A stretch of 38,354 nt of DNA from positions 1 through 38,354 of the forward strand of contig CAISEY010000023.1 in assembly GCA_903884435.1 (NCBI GenBank), read 5' to 3'. This document shows, piece by piece, positions 8,196 through 16,565 of this stretch. Position 1 is the stretch's first letter, and every line of letters begins with the position of its first letter. The notes under the pieces were generated by a model that worked only from the letters and a program-made list of their open reading frames with translations, was not told where the DNA came from and did not search any database. The position numbers and the translations under genes are program-made. Origin of the DNA: an uncultured Hyphomicrobiales bacterium (GTDB lineage: Bacteria > Pseudomonadota > Alphaproteobacteria > Rhizobiales > Beijerinckiaceae).

Positions 8196-9847
8196 GTGGG
8201 TTCCCCCGTGGTGAATCGCACGGGCTCCGGCCGCAGCCGCCCTTCGGCGACGGCGGCGACGAGTTCGCGCTTGAGGATTTTCCCGCCCGGCGTGAGCGGG
8301 ATGTGATCGAGCGCGAGGAAATACTCGGGCATGTCGAATTTCGAGAGTCCGGCTTCGTCGAGATGGCGCAGCACGGTTCCGGCGTCGAGCTTTTGTCCGC
8401 CCCGGCAGGTGATGACGAGGCACACTTTCTCGCCAAGCCTGTCGTCAGGAACGGGCAGCGCCACGGCGCGCTCGATGGCTTCGTGCCGCAACGCCAGCCC
8501 CTCGATTCGCGCGGGGTAGATGTTGTGGCCGCCGCGGATGATCAAATCCTTCTTGCGGCCGGTGACGCGCAGATAGCCCTCCGGGTCCATCCAGCCGATG
8601 TCGCCGGTCATGAACCAGCCGGATTTGTTATAGGAATTTTCCGTCGCTTCCTGGTCGCCGAAATAGCCGAGCATGAGGCTCGCGCCGCGCCCGCAGATCT
8701 GCCCGACCTCGCCCGCCGGCAATTCGCGCTCGGGGTCGTCCTGCGCGAAGATACGCACCTCGTAGCCGCCACGCGCGCGGCCCGAGGTTTCGCAGATTCG
8801 CGCCGCGTCGTCGTCGGGCATCGTGTACTGGTGCGAGCCGGCTTCCGTCATGCCATAGCCGCTTTGCGGCGTGACGCCATGATCGAGCAAGCCCGCGGCG
8901 ACGCTCGGAGGCACGGAGGCGCCAGAGACGCGAAAGCCGCGCACCTCGCCGAGCTTCCTGAGCCCGCGCGACTTCATTTCCGCCAGCAGGTCGATGGCGT
9001 GCGTCGGCACGCCGAAGAGAAAACGCACGCCGGTCTCGACGACGCGGTCGACGAGACTCTCGCCGCGCGCGCGGTCGTGCACCACGAAGGTCCCGCCGCG
9101 GATGAGCGTCATGATCAGCGCGCCGAGGCCGAGATTGTGACTGAGTGGACCGAGCGAATAGATCACGGAGTCTTTGTAAAGATTCCAGTCCTCGGACAGC
9201 GCGCGCGCGTTGGCGAGCAGCGTGTTGTCGCTGTGCATGACTCCCTTCGGCACGCCGGTCGTGCCCGAGGTGAAGGCGAGATAGACGATGGTGTCCGGAT
9301 CGGTTTTCATGGACGCCGCCTCGCGCGCGGCGCCGGCCCATGGCGGCGCGTCGCCGGCGCTCGCCGGCGCAAGTCGATGGATGGACTTCAGCGACGCGAT
9401 CTTCGCCGCCGCCTCGAAAATATCGTGGCGCGCCGCGTCCGCCCCATAGCCGGTCTCGGCGATCAGCGCGCTGGCGCGCATGCGCGCGAGCAGCTCGACG
9501 ATGTCGCCAACCGTGTGGTCGCGATGCAGCGAGGGGCAGCAGACATAGCCGTTGCGCGAACAGGCGAGCAGCGCGACGGCGGTCTCGACGCGGCTTGGCA
9601 ACCAGACGGCGACGCGCGCGCCGGGCGCGAGCCCGCGCGCGTCGAGTTTCGCCCCGAGCGCGTCGGCGGCCTCGATCAGCGCTCGATACGTCGTGACGCC
9701 GTGGCGCGTGAGCAGCGCGGTTTTTCCGGGCGACTTTTCCGCGTTGGCGCGAGCCAGCGCGTAAATCGTGTCGTCGCGCCAGTGACCGGCGGCCCTGAAC
9801 GCGCCGGCTTGCGCGGCGTTCAGCGTGGTCAGCATGACGTTCGACAT
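8192..9847 (-). CDS. AMP-forming acyl-CoA ligase (cyclohexanecarboxylate/aryl-CoA ligase-like)
   Basis: ATP-dependent acid:CoA ligase of 551 residues in the ANL superfamily. It adenylates a carboxylate, then transfers it to CoA. Visible motifs are the P-loop TSGTTGVPKG (193-202), the YGMTEAGSHQYT adenine motif, GWFMTGDIGWMDPEGYLRVTGRKKDLI at the hinge, and the C-terminal GGKILKREL with the adenylation lysine (Lys526). Sequence style resembles medium-chain and alicyclic/aryl acid ligases such as cyclohexanecarboxylate-CoA ligase; the actual acid is not resolvable. Lies 16 bases after the TcuA-like gene. A CoA-activation step in an operon with a Mo hydroxylase recalls furan-acid catabolism (HmfD with HmfABC) and aryl-CoA pathways. 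Confidence 0.92.
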   Translation of the reverse strand: MSNVMLTTLNAAQAGAFRAAGHWRDDTIYALARANAEKSPGKTALLTRHGVTTYRALIEAADALGAKLDARGLAPGARVAVWLPSRVETAVALLACSRNGYVCCPSLHRDHTVGDIVELLARMRASALIAETGYGADAARHDIFEAAAKIASLKSIHRLAPASAGDAPPWAGAAREAASMKTDPDTIVYLAFTSGTTGVPKGVMHSDNTLLANARALSEDWNLYKDSVIYSLGPLSHNLGLGALIMTLIRGGTFVVHDRARGESLVDRVVETGVRFLFGVPTHAIDLLAEMKSRGLRKLGEVRGFRVSGASVPPSVAAGLLDHGVTPQSGYGMTEAGSHQYTMPDDDAARICETSGRARGGYEVRIFAQDDPERELPAGEVGQICGRGASLMLGYFGDQEATENSYNKSGWFMTGDIGWMDPEGYLRVTGRKKDLIIRGGHNIYPARIEGLALRHEAIERAVALPVPDDRLGEKVCLVITCRGGQKLDAGTVLRHLDEAGLSKFDMPEYFLALDHIPLTPGGKILKRELVAAVAEGRLRPEPVRFTTGEPT

Positions 9848-9863
9848 GGCGCGTTTCCGTGTG

Positions 9864-11357
9864 TCAGGCTTTCGCCTTCGCCGCGTCGCCGGCGCCGTCG
9901 CCCGCCGTGCGGCCGAACACCGCGCCGGAGGTGAGGCCCGAGCCGCCGGGATAGTTGAAGTAGAAGAGGCCGCCGACCAGTTCGCCCGCCGCGTAGAGGC
10001 CGGGAATCGGAATCATGTCGGTGTCCATCACCTGGCCCGACTCCGGCACGATGCGCAGGCCGCCGAAGGTGAAGGTCAATCCGCACGTGACCTGATAGGC
10101 CTCGAACGGCCCGTCCTCGATCGTGTTGGCCCAGTTCGACTTGTTGATTTCGAGCCCGACGGTGCAGCGCCCGTCCTTGATGTTCGGATTGAACGCGACG
10201 TCCTTCCTCACGGCGGCGTTGTATTGCTTCATTTCGTCGAGGAAGCCCTTCGGATCGACGCCCTCGAGCTTGCCGGCGAGCTCCTCGAGCGTGCTGGCGG
10301 AAACCTTCGTCACGCGCTTGATGCGATATTCGTCGCGCAGCATCGGAATGATCTTCTTGTCGAAGATCTGCCAGGCGAACTGGTCCGGCTGGTTGAGAAT
10401 CACGCGGCCATAACGCGCGTAGGTGTAGTTGCGGAAGTCCGCGCCCTCGTCGACGAAGCGCTTGCCCGTCGCGTTGACCATGATGCCCCAGGGATAGGAA
10501 TGTTTCTGGAAATTGTCGCCGACGCTGAGATCGCCGAACTCCGGCGCGTTGTAGTCCCACCCCACCGCGTGCCCGCCCGACCAGTTGCCGCACGTGGACG
10601 CTCCGATGTCGATGGCCATTTTCAGCCCGTCGCCGGTGTTGAAGCGCGTGCCGCGCACCTTCGCGAGTTCCCAGCCCGGGCCGAGATAGCGCGTGCGCCA
10701 TTCGGGATTGGATTCGAAGCCGCCGCAGGCCAGCACGACGCACGTTCCGTGAATGTCGTAAATGTTGTTTTCGTGCTTGACCTTCACGCCCTTCACCGCG
10801 TGCCCGTCGTAGATCAGCGACAGCGCGCGGCAGCCGTGACGCAGTTCGATGCCGCGCTTTTTCGCCATCGCGTTGTATTGCTCGACGAGGCCGGGCCCGC
10901 CGCCCCAGGATTCGACCGTCAGTCCGCCCCAGAACTTGAAGCGTCCGTCGATCTTGTAGGCCTGGCGGCCCCAGATCGGCTGGAAGCGCATGCCCTTGGA
11001 TTGCAGCCACAGCACGTTCTCGTAGGATTTCGTGACGAGACGCTCGCACAGGTCGCCATTGGTGCGAAAGCGCGTGACGCGGAACATGTCGTCGAAGAAC
11101 TGGTCGCGCGTGTAGGCGCCGAAGTCCGAGATCGCGCATTCCTCGTCGGTGAGGTCGGGCATCAGCCGGCGCAGGTCGTCGACGCCATCGTAGGCGATGC
11201 GGAAGGCGCCCGCGGTGAAACGCGAATTGCCGCCGCTTTCGTCCTCTGGCGCCCGTTCGAGCATCAGAATTCGCAGGCCGCGCTCCCGCGCCGCCAGCGC
11301 CGCGCAAAAGGCCGCGTTGCCGCCGCCAACAACAATCACGTCCCATTTTTCGGACAT
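9864..11357 (-). CDS. FAD-dependent dehydrogenase, tricarballylate dehydrogenase (TcuA)-like
   Basis: Flavoprotein of 497 residues in the fumarate reductase/succinate dehydrogenase flavoprotein family, which oxidises or reduces a C-C bond next to a carboxyl or keto group. The N-terminal dinucleotide fold is VIVVGGGNAAFCAALAARE; GGNSRFTAGAFR, GIMVNATGKRFVDEGADF and PGLYAAGELVGGLFYFNYPG are typical of the TcuA branch. There is no Tat or Sec signal, so it is cytoplasmic. TcuA proper acts on tricarballylate together with TcuB and TcuC, which are absent here, so the name is only a family label. The start at 11357 has a GAGGAAA ribosome site, and 13 bases separate it from the amidase stop. Confidence 0.88.
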   Translation of the reverse strand: MSEKWDVIVVGGGNAAFCAALAARERGLRILMLERAPEDESGGNSRFTAGAFRIAYDGVDDLRRLMPDLTDEECAISDFGAYTRDQFFDDMFRVTRFRTNGDLCERLVTKSYENVLWLQSKGMRFQPIWGRQAYKIDGRFKFWGGLTVESWGGGPGLVEQYNAMAKKRGIELRHGCRALSLIYDGHAVKGVKVKHENNIYDIHGTCVVLACGGFESNPEWRTRYLGPGWELAKVRGTRFNTGDGLKMAIDIGASTCGNWSGGHAVGWDYNAPEFGDLSVGDNFQKHSYPWGIMVNATGKRFVDEGADFRNYTYARYGRVILNQPDQFAWQIFDKKIIPMLRDEYRIKRVTKVSASTLEELAGKLEGVDPKGFLDEMKQYNAAVRKDVAFNPNIKDGRCTVGLEINKSNWANTIEDGPFEAYQVTCGLTFTFGGLRIVPESGQVMDTDMIPIPGLYAAGELVGGLFYFNYPGGSGLTSGAVFGRTAGDGAGDAAKAKA

Positions 11358-11370
11358 TTCGTTTCCTCGA

Positions 11371-12684
11371 TTAGTCAGGTTCCGGCGCCGGCGCGGCCAC
11401 ACGCGCCTTCTGTTGCATCCACAGCGCCATTTCAAGCAATTTCTGGTCCGCGTAACGCGCGGCGACGAGCTGCACGCCAACGGGCAATCCGTTCGGGCCC
11501 GAGCCCGCCGGGATCGAGATCGCCGGAGTGTGCAGCGCGGTCCACGGCCCCTGCAGGGCCGCGTCGCCCGTGTATTCGAGCCCGCGCGGCGCCTCTCCGT
11601 TGACGGCGGGCGCGAGGAGGCAATCGAAGTCCGCGAGCAGCGCGTCGAGCCGCGCGCGCGCCGCTTCGAGAAAGCGCAGGGCGTCGCGATAGTCGGCGTC
11701 CGTCGTGGCGAGGCCGGATTCGATGGTCTTCGCCATTTGCGGGCTGAGCGCGCCGCGATGCAACGCCCATTCCGAGGCGAGCGAACGCGCCCGTTCGACA
11801 TTGTTGATGATTTCGCGCGCCTCTGAAATCCGCGTGAAATCGGCGGGCAACTCGAAATCAACGACCGTGGCGCCCGCGGCGCGCGCCTTGTCCGCGGCTT
11901 CCTCCACGCGGGCGCGCGTCGCGGCCTCTGTCTTCGTCTCCCACCAAAGGGTCCGGCACAGGCCGACGCGCGGCGGGGCGTCCGGCGCCCGGAGCGCGAC
12001 GGGCGCGCGCCCGGTGAGCGCGTGAGTCAGCAAGCACGCGTCCTCGACCGAGCGGGTCAGCAAACCGATCGTGTCGAGGCTTTCCGCGGCGAATTTCAGC
12101 CCTTCCCGATTGAACGTGTTGAACGTCGGCTTGTATCCGACGATTCCGCAGAACGAGGCGGGCCGCAGCACCGAGCCGCCGGTTTGGGTGCCGAAGGCGG
12201 CGGGAACCATGAAGTCCGCGACGGCGGCGGCCGAACCACTCGATGAACCGCCCGGCGTGAATTCGGAATTGCGCGGATTCGTCGTCGTCCCCGGGGCGAT
12301 TCCGGCGAATTCGCAGGTGACTGTCTTGCCGGGAATGATCGCGCCCGCCGCGCGCGCGAGCGCGACGCAGGACGCGTCGCAGGGCGTGCGGAAACCGTCG
12401 TAGATCGGCGATCCCATCTGCGTGGGAAAATCGTGCGTGGCGAGCACGTCCTTCACGCCGATGGGCACGCCATGCAGCGGGCCGCGGCGAGGCGTCCGGT
12501 CGCTCGCGCGAGCCATGGCGAGCGCGTGGTCGAAATCGATGGCGGCCCAGGCCTTCACGACGTGCTCGCGCGCCGCGATCCTGTCGAGGCAGGCGCGCAC
12601 GAGCGCCTCGCTCGTGATCTCGCCCGCGGCGATGGCGCGCGCGGCCTCGCCCGCGGAAAATTGGTTGAGAGCCCGCCTGTTCAT
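11371..12684 (-). CDS. Amidase signature family hydrolase
   Basis: Amidase of 437 residues that would hydrolyse an amide or a carbamoyl group. The Ser-cisSer-Lys triad is visible: Lys78 in GVPIGVKDV, the serine run at 147-149 in TPGGSSSGSAAAVA and the nucleophile Ser171 in GTQTGGSVLRPASF. Cytoplasmic, with no signal peptide. The start ATG at 12684 overlaps the PyrC-like gene's stop by 4 bases (ATGA), so the two are translationally coupled. That pairing suggests that the open-chain amide made by a cyclic-amide hydrolase could be this enzyme's substrate (inference). GatA and AtzF are relatives; the absence of GatB/GatC and of the catabolism-neutral Gat operon argues against a tRNA amidotransferase. 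Confidence 0.9.
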   Translation of the reverse strand: MNRRALNQFSAGEAARAIAAGEITSEALVRACLDRIAAREHVVKAWAAIDFDHALAMARASDRTPRRGPLHGVPIGVKDVLATHDFPTQMGSPIYDGFRTPCDASCVALARAAGAIIPGKTVTCEFAGIAPGTTTNPRNSEFTPGGSSSGSAAAVADFMVPAAFGTQTGGSVLRPASFCGIVGYKPTFNTFNREGLKFAAESLDTIGLLTRSVEDACLLTHALTGRAPVALRAPDAPPRVGLCRTLWWETKTEAATRARVEEAADKARAAGATVVDFELPADFTRISEAREIINNVERARSLASEWALHRGALSPQMAKTIESGLATTDADYRDALRFLEAARARLDALLADFDCLLAPAVNGEAPRGLEYTGDAALQGPWTALHTPAISIPAGSGPNGLPVGVQLVAARYADQKLLEMALWMQQKARVAAPAPEPD

Positions 12685-13724
12685 GCCAGCACCCGCCACG
12701 GAATTGTTTCGCCGCCGCGATAGATCAGCGCGCGCTCGTCGGGCCCGTCGACCTTCATCTCCTCCGGCGCGGTCCAGGCGACGCGTTCGAGCGTGATCGT
12801 CTCTTCGTTCGGCGGCAAGCCGTAGTGACGGGGCCCGTTGAGGGAGGCGAAAGCCTCGAGATTGCCGAGTTTGCCGTCCTCGTCGAAAACCTGCGCGTAG
12901 GTTTCGATGGCCACGGGCGCGTTGAAGAGCCCGGCGGCGCCCGTCGTGGCGAGCTTTTTCGCGACCGGATGCGGCGCCGAATCCGTGCCGAGAAAAAAGC
13001 ACGCCTCGCCCGACGTGGCGGCGGCCCGCAGCGCCAGCCGGTCGGACTCCGTCTTGATGACGGGCATGCAATAGAAATAGGGCTTGTTGCCCCACCCGAG
13101 CCAGTCCGTGCGATTGTGTCGAATATGATAGGGCGTGATCGTTCCGCCAACTTGCGGCGCCGCCGAGCGAACGTAGTCGACGCCGGCCTTCGACGAGAGA
13201 TGTTCGAGGATGACCTTTAGGCCCGGAAACATCTTCGTGAACGGGATCAGACGACGCTCGATGAACACGGCCTCGCGGTCGAAAACATCGATGGCGGGAT
13301 CGACCTCCTCGCCATGGATGAGGAAGCGCATTCCGATCTTTTCCATGCGGGCCAGCACGGGTTCGATCTTGCGATAGTCCGTCACGCCCGCCGCCGAATT
13401 GGTCGTCGCGTTGGCGGGATAAAGCTTCACGCCCGTGAACACGCCGTCGCGAAAGCCGCGCTCGACGTCGTCCGGGTCGGTGTCGTCGGTGAGATAACAG
13501 GTGATCAGCGGCAGGAATGTCGATCCCGGCGGCAGCGCCGCGAGAACGCGCGCGCGATAGGCGACGCCGTCCGCGGTCGTGCGCACCGGCGGCAGCAGGT
13601 TCGGCATGCAAATCGCCCGTCCGAAAGCGCGCGCCGTGAAGGGCAGGCAGGCGCGCAACATTTCGTTGTCGCGAACGTGCAGGTGCCAGTCGTCCGGCTT
13701 GCGAATGGTGATGCGTTGCGTCAT
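12681..13724 (-). CDS. pyrC: Dihydroorotase, homodimeric PyrC type, inside a catabolic operon
   Basis: Zinc amidohydrolase of 347 residues that interconverts carbamoyl-aspartate and dihydroorotate. All key PyrC positions are present: His14 and His16 (WHLHVRD), Arg18, Asn42 (CMPNLLPP), the carbamylated Lys100 (VKLYPANAT), His137 (IHGEE), His175 (LEHLSS), and Asp248 with His252 (GTDSAPH). The length matches E. coli PyrC. The context is unusual: it starts 4 bases inside the end of the Mo-hydroxylase large-subunit gene and its own stop overlaps the amidase start. It may be the housekeeping pyrimidine enzyme placed here, or a paralogue that opens a cyclic imide or ureide in this pathway. Sequence motifs alone cannot separate these options. 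Confidence 0.9.
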   Translation of the reverse strand: MTQRITIRKPDDWHLHVRDNEMLRACLPFTARAFGRAICMPNLLPPVRTTADGVAYRARVLAALPPGSTFLPLITCYLTDDTDPDDVERGFRDGVFTGVKLYPANATTNSAAGVTDYRKIEPVLARMEKIGMRFLIHGEEVDPAIDVFDREAVFIERRLIPFTKMFPGLKVILEHLSSKAGVDYVRSAAPQVGGTITPYHIRHNRTDWLGWGNKPYFYCMPVIKTESDRLALRAAATSGEACFFLGTDSAPHPVAKKLATTGAAGLFNAPVAIETYAQVFDEDGKLGNLEAFASLNGPRHYGLPPNEETITLERVAWTAPEEMKVDGPDERALIYRGGETIPWRVLA

Positions 13725-16051
13725 GGGCGGGCCTTGTGAACGCAGGCGAGGATTTCGTGCGGCGCGAGCGGAACCTTGTTGATCCGCGCGCCGAACGGCG
13801 ACAGCGCGTCCTCGATGGCGGAGGCGATGGCCGCCGTCATCGGGATGACGCCGGATTCGCCGACGCCCTTGATCCCGAGCGCGTTGAGCGGCGTCGGCGA
13901 TTCGAGGTGGATGATTTCCACGGGCGGCGGCATTTCGGTGGCGCTCACGAGAAGGTAATCGCCCAGCGTCATGGTCGTTGGCTGCCCGTTCTCGTCGAAG
14001 CCCATCCATTCGTAGAGCGCGTTGCCGACGCCGTGCGCGATTCCGCCGACGATCTGCCCCTCGACGATTTTTGGATGAAGAACGTTGCCGCAATCATGGG
14101 CGAAGACGACGCGCGTCACGCGCGCGTCTCCGGTCTCGACGTCGACCTCGACTTCCACGACGGCGGTTCCATTCGCGTAGGTCATGTCGTTGATGACGGC
14201 GTGTTCGGTCGCCGCGAGTCCGGGTTCGACGCCGCCGGGGATGTAATAGCCTGGCAGGCCGGCGACGCCGCGCGCGATGTTGGCGAGGCTGACGCTCTTT
14301 TCGCCGCCGCCGCGCAGCTTCACGACGTTCCCCTCGATCTCCAGCGCCTGTTCGCCCACGTCGAGCATGTGCGCGGCGACATAGAGCGCCTTCTTGCGAA
14401 CCTTCAGCGCTGCGGCGTGGGCGGAGGCGCCCGCCATCACGGCCTGGCGCGAGTTGAAGCCGCCCATGCCAAGTTCGATGGCGGCGGAATCGCCGGTCAC
14501 GACGGAAATATTCGTCATGTCGAAGCCGAGTTGCTCGGCGACGACCTGCGCCAGCATCGTTTTGGTGCTCTGCCCCATCGCCGCGGCGCCGCTCGCGACG
14601 TGAACGCGTCCATTCTCGGCGACGCGCACGCTCACGGGTTCGAAGGGGCCGCGGCCCGTGCCCTCGACATAATTGGCGACGCCGAGACCGATGTATTTTC
14701 CGGTCGCGCGCGCGGCCTTCTGGCGGGCGCCAAATTCATCCCACCCCGCGCGTTCCAGCGCGGCGGCCTGGCAGCGTGGATAGTCGCCGCTGTCGAGAAC
14801 CACCTGCATTCCGCCACGGGTTTTCAGCGGCGTCGCGTAGGGAATGCTGGCCGCGGGCACGAGATTGCGGCGTCGCGCCTCGCCGCGGTCGAGGCCAAGG
14901 GTTTGCGCGACGCGGTCGAGCAAACGCTCCATCACGAACACCGCTTGCGGTTGCCCCGCTCCGCGAATGGGCGTGACGGAAACCTTGTTCGTCACGGCGA
15001 GTTTTATATCGAGATGGTAGGCGGGAATGACGTAGGGCAGGGTGATCGCCGCCGCCGAGCCGTAGGGAACGTTGACGCCGCGCGCGGTATAGGCCCCGTG
15101 GTCATGGACCAGCGAGCCGCGCAGACCAAGGATGCGGCCGTCGTCGTCGAAGGCGATTTGCATGTCCCAGATTTGATCGCGTTCCTGCGTCGTGGAGACG
15201 AAATGCTCGCGGCGGTCCTCGATCCACTTGACCGGCTTTTTCAGCGCCAACGTCGCGAGCGCGACGATCAGTTCCTCGGGATAGAAGACCAGCTTGGGGC
15301 CGAAGCCGCCGCCGACGTCCGGCGTGACGACGCGCAACCGGTCCTCGTCGAGCCCGAGCATTTCACAGATGTAGCGCTTCGCCGCGTGCGGCGTCTGGGT
15401 TGAATTCCACAACGTCAGCCGATCGTCGAGCCGGTCGTAATTCGCGACGACGCCGCGACATTCCATGGAATGGGCGACGCCGCGATGCTGCGAAAAAACC
15501 TCGCGGATCGCCCGCGGCGCGGCGGCGAAGGCGGCGTCGCAATCGCCATAGCCCATGTCGAATTCGGCGGCGACGTTGTGCGGGGCGTCGCGATGGGCGC
15601 GCGGCGAATCCGGTTCGAGCGCCGCGACGCAATCCACCACGGCGGGCAACGGATCGTAGTCCACCATCACCAGCGCCGCCGCGTCCTCGGCGACGTAGCG
15701 GTTGTTGGCGATCACGACGGCGATGGCCTCGCCGACATGCACGGTCTCGCCGCGGGCCAGCACCGGACGGTGCAGTTCCTGCCGATAGGCCGGGCTTGGC
15801 AGCGCGACCTTCAACAATGGATCTCGAAGCCGGGGCGCGAGATCGTCGAGCGTCCAGACGGCGTGGACGCCGGGCAGGTCGCGCGCCGCGGACGCGTCGA
15901 TGGACAGAATAGCCGCGTGCGCGTGCGGGCTGCGCACGAAGGCCGCGTGCAACATTCCCGGAAACGAAATATCGTCGACGAAACGGCCTTCGCCCCGCAG
16001 CAACGGCGGATCCTCGAGGCGTTCCACGCTCTCGCCAACGACGCGGCTCAT
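13721..16051 (-). CDS. Xanthine dehydrogenase-family molybdopterin-binding large subunit (set 2)
   Basis: Catalytic subunit (776 residues) of the second Mo hydroxylase. Landmarks are VERLEDPPLLRGEGRFVDDISFPGML at the N-terminus, HSMECRG, TPDVGGGFGPKLVFYPEE, the active-site loop VTPIRGAGQPQAVFVMERLLD and the C-terminal ALGIKGVGESG with the catalytic glutamate (Glu732). The loop PIRGAGQ differs from the TYRGPGR of set 1 and from the cysteine-bearing form I CO dehydrogenase loop, so the two sets are likely to have different substrates. Start chosen at 16051, where ATGA overlaps the small-subunit stop (16048-16051). The stop overlaps the PyrC-like start. Hydroxylates an unknown, probably heteroaromatic or CoA-linked substrate. 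Confidence 0.93.
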   Translation of the reverse strand: MSRVVGESVERLEDPPLLRGEGRFVDDISFPGMLHAAFVRSPHAHAAILSIDASAARDLPGVHAVWTLDDLAPRLRDPLLKVALPSPAYRQELHRPVLARGETVHVGEAIAVVIANNRYVAEDAAALVMVDYDPLPAVVDCVAALEPDSPRAHRDAPHNVAAEFDMGYGDCDAAFAAAPRAIREVFSQHRGVAHSMECRGVVANYDRLDDRLTLWNSTQTPHAAKRYICEMLGLDEDRLRVVTPDVGGGFGPKLVFYPEELIVALATLALKKPVKWIEDRREHFVSTTQERDQIWDMQIAFDDDGRILGLRGSLVHDHGAYTARGVNVPYGSAAAITLPYVIPAYHLDIKLAVTNKVSVTPIRGAGQPQAVFVMERLLDRVAQTLGLDRGEARRRNLVPAASIPYATPLKTRGGMQVVLDSGDYPRCQAAALERAGWDEFGARQKAARATGKYIGLGVANYVEGTGRGPFEPVSVRVAENGRVHVASGAAAMGQSTKTMLAQVVAEQLGFDMTNISVVTGDSAAIELGMGGFNSRQAVMAGASAHAAALKVRKKALYVAAHMLDVGEQALEIEGNVVKLRGGGEKSVSLANIARGVAGLPGYYIPGGVEPGLAATEHAVINDMTYANGTAVVEVEVDVETGDARVTRVVFAHDCGNVLHPKIVEGQIVGGIAHGVGNALYEWMGFDENGQPTTMTLGDYLLVSATEMPPPVEIIHLESPTPLNALGIKGVGESGVIPMTAAIASAIEDALSPFGARINKVPLAPHEILACVHKARP

Positions 16052-16557
16052 CGCGGGGAGCCTCCGCGGCTCGCGGCCATGACTTTCGCCGCTTGTCTGG
16101 CGGCGCGCACGATGCCTTCGTAGCCGGTGCAGCGGCAGAGATTGCCGGAGATCGCCTCGCGAATGGCGGCGTCGTCGGGATCGGGAGTCGTCCCGAGCAG
16201 TTCCGCCAGGGTCGTCAACATGCCGGGCGTGCAGAAGCCGCATTGCAGCCCGTGCTGGTCGCGGAACGCTTCCTGCAGCGGGTGCAGCCGGTCTGGACCG
16301 GGCGCGAGGCCCTCCACCGTCGTGATCTCGTGGCCATGAGCCTGCGCGGCGAGCATCAGGCACGAGCGCGCGCTTCGCCCGTCGAACAGGATCGTGCAGG
16401 CGCCGCAAACGCCGTGTTCGCAGCCAACGTGCGTGCCGGTGAGTTCGAGTTCATGCCGCAGGAAATCGGCGAGCGTCATGCGCACGGGCGCCTCGCGGCG
16501 ATGCCGGGTTCCGTTGACGGTGAGTTCGACCATCCGGGTCTGTTCGGCGGTGTCCAT
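16048..16557 (-). CDS. 2Fe-2S small subunit of Mo hydroxylase (set 2)
   Basis: Iron-sulfur subunit of 169 residues. First-cluster ligands are Cys46, Cys51, Cys54 and Cys66; second-cluster ligands are Cys106, Cys109, Cys141 and Cys143 (QCGFCTPG and CRCTGY). The ATG at 16557 follows GAGG at a normal spacing and lies 8 bases after the FAD-subunit stop. The open frame extends upstream only as an artefact inside that gene. An alternative ATG at 16533 would still leave both clusters intact. Cytoplasmic; partner of the proteins encoded at 13721 and 16566. Confidence 0.93.
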   Translation of the reverse strand: MDTAEQTRMVELTVNGTRHRREAPVRMTLADFLRHELELTGTHVGCEHGVCGACTILFDGRSARSCLMLAAQAHGHEITTVEGLAPGPDRLHPLQEAFRDQHGLQCGFCTPGMLTTLAELLGTTPDPDDAAIREAISGNLCRCTGYEGIVRAARQAAKVMAASRGGSPR

Positions 16558-16565
16558 CGTTGACC

